Assembly: GCF_963576675.1 (NCBI RefSeq)
Contig: NC_088911.1
Span: 30,364,501 to 30,428,500 of the forward strand
DNA length: 64,000 nt
Origin: Euphorbia lathyris
Taxonomy: Eukaryota; Streptophyta; Magnoliopsida; Malpighiales; Euphorbiaceae
Direction of reading: 5' to 3'
How positions within the stretch are numbered: position 1 is the stretch's first letter; each line of letters begins with the position of its first letter. The notes under the pieces are model-generated. The model was given only the letters and a program-made list of their open reading frames with translations, was not told the DNA's origin and searched no databases. Both the position numbers and the translations under genes were made by a program. Shown here one piece after another: positions 25,845-36,848 of the stretch.

Positions 25845-26130
25845 GATATGCAAAATAGTATGAGCAATCAAGATACGAATAGTTGGTTAACAACTAAGAG
25901 GTTGGATGTGATTGACGTTAAGTCGGATGTTGTGACATTTGCTGCTCATTTAACTGGGTCAAGTTTTCAATCTTCATATGATTTTTTGGTTGATGATTGT
26001 AAGTTCTTATTAAGTGTATTTATTGATGTGAAAGTCAGTTCTATTAGTCGTTAAACAAAAACGGTAGCACATTGTTTTGCTAGAGCTAGTCATTATTTGT
26101 CAGGACATAGAAAGCATAAGTATAACCCTC
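25845..26130 (+). pseudogene. LINE RNase H C-terminal fragment
   Basis: The plus-strand frame 25848-26054 and its continuation after one stop read FLVDDCKFLLSVF, then TKTVAHCFARASHYLSG, matching the end of plant LINE RNase H domains (DCK-x-L-L ... ANTVAHxLARAS). The tail and target-site duplication were not found. Confidence 0.6.
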
Positions 26131-27122
26131 TTTTTTTGATTCATCAAATTTAAAAGAATACGTCCTTATATCAAATAAATCCACAAATATACTCTGAAAC
26201 TTTTTAAAAACAAATAAATATACCCCAATCTAACAGAATATCAAATGTGGCACAAACAGAGTTCCATCTCACACAAAAGACATCTGATTCATCTTATGAC
26301 ACCTGTACCACTTTTAAATTAAAAAAAATCAATTACTATTTCTACAACACGTCCGGGAAAGAGAGGGGAAGACGGAATCACCAAGTACACCATCTCTGTC
26401 GATACCCACTAGGGAGGCAACAGAGATTTTCCGGCCGGAAGAAATTGGCGACTATCATCGGAATGGATTCAAGCAAAGATAGAATGAAGAATTATATTTC
26501 AGAATTTTTGTAGTGTTTTATTCACTGATGAAGGAGAAATATTTGCTTGGAAAAATGGTAGAAGGTCTTCTGCTCTCTTTTATTTTAATTTCTTGAAACA
26601 TGGTCAAACTTCAAATTAACAGTACCTATAGCAGGATCTCAAAAAAGATGATCTTCACAAACAACATCAGATCAACTTCTTCAATAACAGAGCGAGATTA
26701 AAAATTTGCGGCTTCTCCTCCATCTCCGCTGGTGAAAAGTTGGGGTTTGGGTTGAAAACAGAGCCAATTCTCTACAAAATTTGAGGAATTTCCATGAAGA
26801 TAATAAGGGTCAATAACATTGATGTTTTTTTACTAGTAGGAGAACCAGGTAAAACACCCTCCCAATCTTCCATTCTCGCTGCCCACATTTTAAATCTATT
26901 GTTATGCCCAAAGATATGGAGAATGTCTGTGTTCTGAGATCTGGATTGTTTCTATATGCTTTAAACTTGCGAAATGATAATAATGATGATAGTTTCATCT
27001 CTTGAGCATATTAGGGCATTATTGGTGTTATTTAATGATGTGTAGTGTGTTAGTTTGTGATATGGCAGTGGTTTAATGACTAGACTAATGATGTTAGGTC
27101 AAATAAGTTTAGTTTGTTAGAT
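26131..27122. mobile_element. Possible non-autonomous inverted-repeat element (left arm and interior)
   Basis: CCTTATATCAAATAAATCCAC near 26151 is matched in inverted orientation by sequence near 27310-27370 (reverse complement CCCTATATCAAATAAACAC), over about 55 bp. The GC-rich patch 26350-26470 between them could be captured sequence, but I recognise no family and found no terminal duplication. Outer limits are uncertain. Confidence 0.3.
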
Positions 27123-27281
27123 GAGAACTTCTATAGTGGACCGGGTGCAATGGACCCAGCCAATGAAAAAAAGAATCATGCTACCTCATTGGGAGATGAT
27201 TGGTGTAAGGAAAGAAAGTCCACAATTTTCATGTTTCTATTGGTAAGGTCCAATGAACCGGGACCATAGTAGAATTTCTCC
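27123..27281. mobile_element. hAT-type MITE, 159 bp
   Basis: Ends GAGAACTTCTATAGTGG and, inverted, GGAGAAATTCTACTATGG; the inverted repeats extend about 35 bp. An 8-bp duplication, TGTTAGAT, lies at 27115-27122 and 27282-27289, the length expected for hAT elements. No ORF. Confidence 0.75.
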
Positions 27282-27289
27282 TGTTAGAT

Positions 27290-28096
27290 TAAAGCATTAT
27301 TGGTGTTATTTAAAAAATATAAGGATACATTTGTGTGTTTATTTGATATAGGGATATATGTGTGAAAACGAACAAATACATAGGCAAATATGCGTATTAA
27401 CCTTAGAATAAAATGCATGCTAAGAGATTTTAAGATATATATAATAAAAAGTATTTTTTAATAAAAATGTTTATATCTTTATTAGATGAAATAAGGATAA
27501 GTATAATAAGAAAATGGTAAGGAATAAAATCTCACAAGATTCACGAAATGACGAACACGAATACAAAAAACAAAGCCATAAAAGGTACAAAAAAAACAAA
27601 AAAACATATACTTCTTTGAAATCCAAATACACGAGAGAGCAATTGCATTTCAATCTATATCATTTAGGTCATTCTGAACAGTTAGTTCTAAGTCATTTTT
27701 TTTGTTGCACACATATATATGTTGATCTACGACTTTTGCTAAATCCGGAAAGATATAAATAAAAGAATATAATAGACAACAAATACAATTTAGACAGACA
27801 AAGAAATCCGAAAAAAATATGAACACCGGCTTAAAAGAACACAAAAAAAAAACCTATATAGATAGATACACAAAATCATTTAATATTAGAGTTAGTACAA
27901 AGTACATCTATAGTTATATTCATGACATATATGTTTCATTTCTTGGGTACAATTTGTCAACATTAAAATGAAGAATGGGAAATTGAAGAAATTATATTTA
28001 ATTAATTAATTAATTAAGAATTATGAATTGTGATTAAACAAATTATATACCATCTGCCTCCATTAGAGTTGCAGACTTGATTTCAATTTTGTCACA
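27290..28096. other. AT-rich 3' flank of GPAT
   Basis: AT-rich with TTAATTAATTAATTAA near 28003-28018. The GPAT 3' UTR should occupy the right end. No other feature is supported. Confidence 0.5.
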
Positions 28097-31000
28097 TTAA
28101 TGAAGTTTTTTACTACTTTGAGAAGTTGTAAATCCTTCATTACCGGCCAGGATCAAGTACTTATCTCGTCTCGTAAGTTTGGTGCACTCGAATCCCAAAG
28201 TCTTCCCGATCTCACTTTGCACATAATTAGCAACATCAAATCTCGAATTCTGATCTCGATCGGACAGCCCAGAAACGCTATCAAGTATCTGAATGGTGTA
28301 AGTAGGTTGAGGGTTCATGAGAAAGAACAGTGGGTCAAGACACTTTAACCCACCCGCAGTTGTACCGTGAAACATACTCACATGAGTATTTAAGGCGACG
28401 GGAACAATTTTGTCGCTCATTTCAGCAAACAAAGGGCTAAATCTCAAGAGGTACGGTTCTCTACATGTGGTTCCTTCTGGGCACACCACAAGATCACCTT
28501 CATTTAATAGTTTCTCCATCATCTTCCCATCTTCATCGCGATTACGTGTCAATCGGACGGTCTTGATTGGTGATAGTATCTCCGACATTCTACTTAAGCT
28601 GTACGTGACCGCAGTTACATCTTTATTTAATGAGTAGGAGAGGTAGAGAGGGTCGAGTAATGTTCTGTGGTTGCACACGTAAAGGAGGCCTTTTTGAGGG
28701 GGGTTTTTGTTATTGTTATTTAATTCCGTGGTGGAAGAAATGGGCTGTGATATGGTGCAGCGGAATCCAGAGAAGGCTAATATGGGGAAGGAGATAGAGT
28801 GGGGGAGAGATAAGGCGGCAACGGCTCTGATTAGAACAAGGATGGAACTGAATGGGACCCACATTAACAATGCTAGAGTAGCTAGTGGTGTTGGTCTGCT
28901 TGCCAATCTACCATCGTGGAAAATAAGGGCTTTTGGGTAATTTTGTTTGGGTAGGGTTTGCCAGCTTCTTTTATCTGTCTTTCTAACCAAGTAAATTTCC
29001 TGTAATTACAACACATTTTAATCAATGATTAGTAATAATACAAGCTTAATTATTGAACTGTTAAGTAATTTTTATTTTTTTTTAACTGAATCCAAGTAAA
29101 CACTTAAACGATAAATTAAAATTGAAGTTGTTAAAACCAGTCCAATCAGGTCGGATCAATTCGATTTAGCTGGACCTGACCCAAATTTTTGACCTGGTTG
29201 TGAAAAATTCAATAGCTTTGTTCTTGAAAAAAATAAAATTCAATAGCTTTGAAAACTAGGTATATGATATGTAGAAACGCTCAAACTAATCGAATTAATT
29301 AGGGTTTTGCTATTCATCGCTCCTATTTTCCTTACCGTCGCCTCCTGTTTGACATTTTTGCATTTTCATTTAAAAAAATGAAATTCTCTCAACTCCGAAG
29401 AACAAAACGAAGAAAAATCATGCCTCCAAAACAATGAAAAATACTTGAACATCTAAGTTTCGTATTAACCAATAATCTGAAATTTAACGAATTTAACTTG
29501 AAACGAACTTTTTTTTTTCGTTGAATTTACTCTAAACGGGTAGGCTACCCGTTTTGCCTAGGTAAAAAGGGGTAGGCTACCCGATTTTGCCTAGGCAAAA
29601 CTGGTAGGCTACCTGTTTTCCTTTAGAAAAACGGATTTTTTTTAATTATAATAAATATTAAAAATTAACTAATTAATTATTGATTTGATAGAAAAAACGT
29701 ATAGATAAATTATTGATTGGAAATAAAAAATACGGTATTGAAGTGTCCAATTAATTTTTATTCGGTAAATTATATTTATTTACCTTTTAGAACGTAAATT
29801 TAATTATACGTAAATTATGTATTGACTGGATAGAAAAAACGTATATATAAATTATTGATTGGAAATAAAAAAATACGTAATAACGCGTGCAATTAATTTT
29901 TATTTGTTAATTTTTATTTATTTATCTTTTAGAACGTAAATTCAATTATTGATAAATTATGTATTGATTGGATAGAAAAACGTATAGATAAATTGGAAAT
30001 AAAAAATACGTATTGAGGCGTCCAATTAATTTTTAATATTTATTATAATTAAAAAAATAAATAAATCCGTTTTTCTAAAGGAAAACGGGTAGCCTACCAG
30101 TTTTGCCTAGGCAAAATCGGGTAGCCTACCCCTTTTTACCTAGGCAAAACGGGTAGGCTACCCGATTTTGTAGCCTACCCGTTTTGCCTAGGTAAAAAGG
30201 GGTAGGCCACCCGATTTTGCCTAGGCAAAACTGGTAGTTCATACGGTCGGTCCATGGACCGGACCGTATGGGCTACCCGTTTAGAGTAAATTCAACGGAA
30301 AAAAAGTTCGTTTCAAGTTAAATTCGTTAAATTTCAGATTATTGGTTAATACGAAACTTAGATGTTCAAGTATTTTTCATTGTTTTGGAGGTATGATTTT
30401 TCTTCGTTTTGTTCTTCGGGGTTGAGAGAATTTCATTTTTTTGAATGAAAAATGAAAAGGGCAAAAATGTCAAACAGGAGGCGACGGTAAGGAAAATAGG
30501 GACGACGAATAGCAATCCACAATTAATTATGAACTATTTAAATGAAGTTTTGGTTGAGAGATTTGATCTATCAACTTAGCAACATTTAATTTATATATAT
30601 ATTGAAACGTAAAGTACCCAAATTTAAAGCATGCATATACTTATATATATATATATATATTTTATAGAAAACATGCATATCTTATTAGTGGACGGAAAAA
30701 TGCAGTCCTTAGTGGACCTCTACACTTTGACTTTTCTTTTTCTTTTTGGATTCTGGGCCCGTCCTTAAATTCCATACATACACGTATTTTTATTTCTTTT
30801 GTCACAAGCATGTATTGATAAGCATTATTGGGACACATAACTAACCAATGTAGATAGGAGAAATTTTAGGCAAAAAAGCTATATATTTTTTTTTTATGAT
30901 ATTCTAAATAATCTTAACAATAACCTTTTTATTTATCTATTTCTAATTATTATTTTTGAATTAGAGAGTATTCTAAATTTTCATTCGTAGGTTTATTTAG

Positions 31001-32899
31001 TGATTAATATAAAGTTATTTTTAGACTCTGATAATTAAATTCCAAGAGTAAAGTCTAACAGTAGTTTTTATATTAATATTTAAAAGTATCTGTAATCATT
31101 AGTAACAACCATCGTGACTTTTGTTAGTATAATGACAAAATTTAAATATAATAACATCTCATTCTAAGGATGTTACTTTCAAAATTGTATGGGATTAAAA
31201 AAATTAATTAATAGTAGATATCGAAATTGTATTTTTCAAGACCAAGATCGTAATTTTGCAGATCGCATAATTTTATAAAACTAGAATCGTAATATTCACC
31301 TCCTGAAAAGTAGAATTATAAAGGTTGGAACAGCACTGACGCGCTAAATCTAGCACAGCTACGCAGTTCATAATTTTTATAACTTTACTTTTTAGATTTT
31401 TTTAGAAAAAAATTCAAGTAACAAAGTAATTTTAGAAGTAACCACTCTTGTGATTTGTTATGACTCCACATAGGATAATAATATCCAAGTTAGAGCATTC
31501 ATAATCCATAGAGATTGGTTGCGACTTTCATATGTGGAGTCATAACCCACCATTAAAGTATTTGTTACTGCTTGCGGTTTGTTACCAAAAAAGGTTACAA
31601 TCTCTTTCTGTTCCATATAACATGTAAAATTAAAAGACAACAAAATGCAGTCCATCACGGAAGCGCCAGATGCATTTGACGCGTGTAGTACACACGCTAG
31701 TTATAGCGTGTCTAGCGCCTCCCAAAAGCAGCAATTATGTTGCTTTTGATTCCTAGACATTTACGCTTCTAATCCCTCTATATTAATTAAATTATTATTT
31801 TTACCCTATACAATTTTCAGATAACAACCTATTCTACGGATTGTTACTTTCCATCTCTCACTTTTCCTAATATGTCATAATAGAAGTTACAAACAACTAG
31901 AAATGCTCTTATACCATTGGAGTTTGCCTAATGAGTTTGATATGATTTATTAAACCTTAAACAATAAAATAATGTTATAATATTGATTGAAGTGTTAATT
32001 GTCATGAATTTATTAGTCTATTGCACCATATAAACCGTTAGAGGTTATTTTCTACTCAAATGAATCTAATTGATAAAAAATTTTAAGTAAAACAACAAAA
32101 CAATAAGTAAAGATTTATCTTTTCAAAAAAAAAAAGTAAAGATTTCTAATTAATAATAGTAATAAATATAAAAACTGACCTTGCAATAAGAGAATAGTTG
32201 ATGATCATGATCTTGAGATCTTCTAAACCGAGTAATACCCACAACATCTTGATTACATATCTTCTCAGCAACATTCAAAACATGTTTATTTTTACTTTTA
32301 TCCTCCAAAACACCCACAAAATACCCACAAACTGATTTCAACTCTCTTCCAACAACAAAATCAACCTCTAAATAATCTTTCAAAAAACTCTCAATCATAA
32401 CTCTAGGAAAATCACTCACTCCAACTTTTACTCCACCTCTTTTCAACACCTCAAAAGCTTCAAACCCAACATCCTCCAAATAAAACTTAGCCAAAACAGC
32501 CCTTCCAACTCTCAAACTATCTTTCTTTACTCCAAAAAAGCTAACCATGACCATAATCTTCAACCCCATTTCTCTATCTTCACCAACTAAGCAAATCAAA
32601 GGGTATAATAGGAATAGAATAAAAGCTCTTAAAATGCTCCCACCTTCAAAAGCTACTAGCATGAAGTAAGGAAATAAAGATGGAGATTTCAGCAGTGTTC
32701 CTTCTACATTAAAGATCAAAACTTTGTTTGATAAGTCTGATCTATGAGATAAAGAAGGGTACTTTTGGTATTTACTTTGACTTGAGTAGAGGTTGCTTAA
32801 GCTTCTTCTAAGGATTTTTGGGTTGCAATATTTTGTAAGGAAAAAACTTAAGAAGTAAATAAAGAGAGTTTTGAAGAAGGAAAAGTTAGCAGGGAACAT
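28097..32899 (-). CDS. GPAT3: sn-2 glycerol-3-phosphate acyltransferase (GPAT2/3-like)
   Basis: Land-plant GPATs transfer an acyl group from acyl-CoA to glycerol-3-phosphate at the ER membrane; some lead to cutin and suberin, while the GPAT2/3 role is less clear. Two minus-strand exons, 32899-32180 and 28999-28097, join in phase (TGC AAG | GAA ATT) to give 540 residues, the family norm. I chose the ATG at 32899 over one at 32941 because a TATATATA box at 32956-32963 would put the transcription start between them. The N-terminal HAD-like domain has NVEGTLL, where active phosphatases have an aspartate. Acyltransferase motifs: NHRTLLDP (350-357), VVCPEGTTCREPYLLRFS (about 411-428) and IVPVAL (438). 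A hydrophobic segment follows RPTPLATLALLMW. The LTRRDKYLILAGNEG end matches GPAT1-3. The frame is intact. The intron is 3.18 kb and contains a foldback transposon. Confidence 0.95.
29302..30520. mobile_element. Foldback MULE in the GPAT intron with palindrome-rich core
   Basis: A 1,219-bp element flanked by AATTAATTA (29293-29301 and 30521-30529), the 9-bp duplication of Mutator-like elements. Its arms are inverted copies of each other for about 330 bp (left 29302-29635, right about 30065-30520 with extra copies of the inner motif). The inner part of each arm is built from near-palindromes GGGTAGGCTACCC and the perfect 16-bp palindrome TTTTGCCTAGGCAAAA and variants. The centre is a tandem array of a 142-bp unit (starts at 29687, 29829 and 29971). 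No transposase. The whole lies between GPAT exons. Confidence 0.85.
29687..30055. repeat. 142-bp tandem repeat, about 2.6 copies
   Basis: The unit begins GATAGAAAAAACGTATA and includes TTTTAGAACGTAAATT; starts are at 29687, 29829 and 29971 (period 142). It forms the spacer between the arms of the foldback element. Confidence 0.75.
30530..32179. other. Remainder of the GPAT intron
   Basis: AT-rich, with a TA microsatellite near 30643-30661. GAGCAT-type termini near 31492 and 31900 suggest another old MITE, but the duplication was not resolved. No coding sequence. Confidence 0.4.
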
Positions 32900-33000
32900 T
32901 TTGGAAGTGTATATATGTGTTCTTGTTTTTTTTGGGAACAAAATGAGCAGAGAAGTATATATAGCAGAAGAAATATTAATAACCCTTGAGTTTGTTGATA
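32900..33000 (-). promoter_or_regulatory. GPAT core promoter with TATA box
   Basis: TATATATA at 32956-32963 lies 57 bp upstream of the chosen ATG. A start about 30 bp downstream would leave a leader of roughly 30 bases and place the alternative ATG at 32941 upstream of transcription. Confidence 0.5.
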
Positions 33001-36000
33001 ATTACAAGAATGGCATCGAAAATGTCAACGGGTTTCGGTTTGAATAATGATGAGTTTGGGTCAAAGGGCAACTATGGTACACGTTATTATTTAAAGCTCA
33101 AGCTGGCATGTTTTTAGATACTCCATATTACATTACATGTATACGTATAAATTAAATACTAGTATAATTTAAAAGTTAGGTGTTGTACTTATAAAAAAAA
33201 AAAAAAAAGAAGAAGAAGATAGGTAGTTATTCTCTTTCACATGTTACATATACAACAATTAATGTAGTAGTAATTTCAACCTTCTATATTATATATACGT
33301 GTAAATTATTCTTATCTAGTTTGAAAGGATAAGACATAACTTGGATTTATTACAAGGGAGGGAATAAAATGGTAGTATTATACTAAAGTTTCAATTTTTA
33401 AGGGACTGTTGGTTCATACAGAAGTACGAAAAGAAATTCAGAAAAAGAAAAAAAAAGAATGATCTAGAATTTTTTAGTTTGTTTGGATTTATTCGGAAAG
33501 GAAATGCAGAACCCTTCGACTTTTGTAGCGGTTTGATTCAAACCAGAGAATCAAGTTGTTTTCACAAATAGGGAGTAGAAGAGATCCAAGCCATAAATTG
33601 CAAATATACACAAACAAATTATATGGCTTCAATTGAAACAAAAAAGAATCTATGAAACAACTGATGAAAATGAATGAGAAAACAACAACAAAGAAAACCT
33701 CACACGACAAATAGAAGTAGAACGTGAAAAGGAATGAGAAAATAAAGATGGAGAGGGATAGAGAACTGACCAGAGTCGAACGGAATCGATGAGCGGCAAT
33801 GAAGAAAAATCGATTGGAGTCGGACGAAGTGGAGAAGCGAGTTGAGTTGAGCTGAACTGCTTTTGCGTGAAGATAAAACCGTGAAAAGGGAAAAGTGGAA
33901 AAAGGAAATTGAAATACTAAGGGATTGAGTAAATTAGTTGAAGTCTACCAAACTCTAAAAGTTGGTTTCATTGTTTTGCTAAAACAAATATCAACAAAAA
34001 AGAATCTTGTATTTCCATTCGTCTAACCAAACGCTTTAGTGGTTTTTGTGAAATTAGAAATATAATATAAATATAGTCTTCTTCTAACAGAGAGGAGATT
34101 TTATGTTCAATATGTCAAATGTTCCTTTGGCAATTACCAAAATATGAAGATAAAGTGTTACATATTGTGGCTTAAGTCGGATTTAAAATGCAGTACTATC
34201 ATGTATTAAAATACGATTTTGATCACATAATTTTAATGATTATGCAGTATTTGGTCATTCGTTAGATTTTGATTTATTAGAATTTTAGGATAGAGATTCA
34301 AAACATTCTAAGTTTAAATTTAATAAGTTTAGATTTAATGGTGAATGACTAAATTTATTTGATTATTACTGCTGATTCAAAATATGCCAATTTAATTCAA
34401 TGTAGCTTAATAAAAAAAAAAAACACAATTTTTCATCTGCGCAAATCAGTATAATGTATGTGGGTTTTTTTTTTTTTGGAATTAATCCAATAATTTTTTT
34501 TTTATTAAAGTGAAAACTTCTTTTTGCTTAATATACATGAATGGGAAAAAGATACTGTACTATTTAAGTCTTCATGCTTAAGTTTTTTAATATTATTATT
34601 ATTTATCGTCAAATAAAACAAATAAATTAGTCAAAGTGTGAGTTTCCAATAATCGAGACACATATATGACTAAAACTTTATATTTATTTTGTGATCAAAA
34701 AAAGAAATATTTTGTTAATTTGACTTTTAATATTTAAAATAAAATTTGCAGATATTGAAATTTTGGTTCAATAATTAATCTGAGGTTTTGATTGATGTGT
34801 TAGTTAATTAATTATTAAATGGTGACTGGGACCTATTAGAAAAATGGATCACAACTAAGAAAAAATCTCGTAAGTGCCATCACTATTAATTAGAATTATG
34901 TTGTCATGTAGTTCTAGGTGACAATCAATATTTAATATTTCATCTTTTTTTTAATCAATATTTAATATTTAATCTTTAGTAGTTAATTTTCATAATATAG
35001 GTGAAAACAACTGGTCATTGTCATTAGGTAATTTTGCAATTAAAAGAGTAATCCTACATTAATCCTAGCTAGCTCCTTAGATTAAGATCATATATTATGA
35101 TCAAATTGAAGTTTTTATTGCATTATTAATTTCGAAGTGTTAATATTTTATCATATCTTTTTTGTTACACCAAAATTTGATGTGAGGATAGTCTATTTAT
35201 TCCCATTATATCATCTGATCACATAATTGGATAAAAAATTATTAATGTCAAAATTAATAATTTGATTAACGATATTAGTTTCTGATAGTATGATATAACT
35301 TCGACGATATGAAATGTTAACTTATTGATTTTAATAACGTGACATGTTAACTTGATAATGTAGTATGGTGACTTGATTACATTAGTAAAAGAACAATTTC
35401 TCTAACTATGTAATTGATAATATGGCAATTAATGTAATATGTTGACTTTTTCTATGTAATACGTTGATTAAAATTTTAAACCTTGCTATCATTTGTTTTT
35501 TTTTTCAGTTTTTTAACTAGTCTCATTTTAATAATCATTGGATTTACAGATTATCAACCAATAATAGAGTTAATGATAAAATAATTAGGGTCCATTTGTT
35601 TGCATGCAAAAAATTAAATTTTTGAAAATAATAGATAAGTAATTTTTTTAAATAAAATATTTTCTAATGTTTGGTTATACGGGAGTATTTTATTTATGTT
35701 TTAAGAGAATATTTTTCTATCACTAACTTAAATTATTTTATATTTTATAATTTCTTTTCAACCAAAATTTATATTATAATAACTAAAAACATGGAAACAT
35801 GAAAATTAGTAAAAAAAAAATTGAAAAAAAGTGACAAAAAGTGACAAAATGTGGTGAAAATAAAAACATGAAAAGTGGGAAAACACAATTGAATAATTTG
35901 TTTTTTTTGGTAGACAAGGGAAAGAAAAAAAACAAAAAACCAAAAAACTAACCCGGGATTAGCCTACATTATCTCTATTTTCTTTCTCTTTTTTGTACTT

Positions 36001-36776
36001 TTTTTATTTTTACATTTTTTATTTTGTTTTTGACATTTTTTTTATGTTTTTCCGTCTTTATGGTTTTCAAATTTTTTTTTTCATTTTTTATGCATTTTTA
36101 CCATTATTTTTTGTTTTTTTCACATTTTTTTCATAAATTATTAAATGAGTTAAAACGGGTTAACTCGATAAATCCGTTACCCAACATTGTTTGTTAAAAT
36201 GAGTTAGTTGAGTCGAGTAGAAAAAAAAATAAAAAGAAAATCATTATCGAAAAAAGAGAGTTAAAAAATATTATACCTGTAAAAAATGAAATACTTTTCC
36301 TAATTTTTTTTTTCTACATCACAATATTTTCCTTTGATTAATTTTCGTAATCAAATAAGTACTTAAAGATAATCTTCCTTTATTTGCAAAAAGTACTTAA
36401 AAATTGAAATAAACGGTGGTAAGATATGGACAAAATGCTAAAAAAGCAAATAACCGCTTTTAATATAAGGTTGGTGAATTGAGTCAATCGGTATCTACTT
36501 GATTTTAATTCTCTTTTTCATTAAATTTTGCCCGTTCGTGTATATACAAAATTCTAGTATAGTATTTTTTTTTTTTTTTTTGAAGGATAGTATAGTAATT
36601 TTTTAATGCATTAATAATGCTTGTCATTGGGAATACACATACGCTTGCGTATAAAGGAAGCAAAATTGATTTATACTAGCATATTCTTTTTTTATAGTGA
36701 TTTATGCCCTATTCCTTACCATGCAAAATTAAGGAATTTAAATTAAATAATGTTTTGAAAGATTAATTTCTTGGAT
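33001..36776. other. Long AT-rich intergenic region with no recognisable gene
   Basis: Only weak signals: a possible hAT-like element at about 33402-34040 (TGTTGGTTCATACAGAAG against inverted GTTTGGTTAGACGAATGG), a lone GGGTCCATTTGTTTGCATG terminus near 35588, and many A/T homopolymers. Short open frames are chance. The right end is the target site of the 6.7-kb LINE. Confidence 0.45.
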
Positions 36777-36848
36777 TAAATTCCATGGCCTTTTTTTTTT
36801 TTGGAACAGAAGGAAGGGCCTAGGCCCCGGAAACAAACAAACCAAAAA

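Noticed and set aside
32900..32941. Upstream ATG of GPAT at 32941
   Set aside because: It lies only about 15 bp from the TATA box, so it is probably not transcribed.
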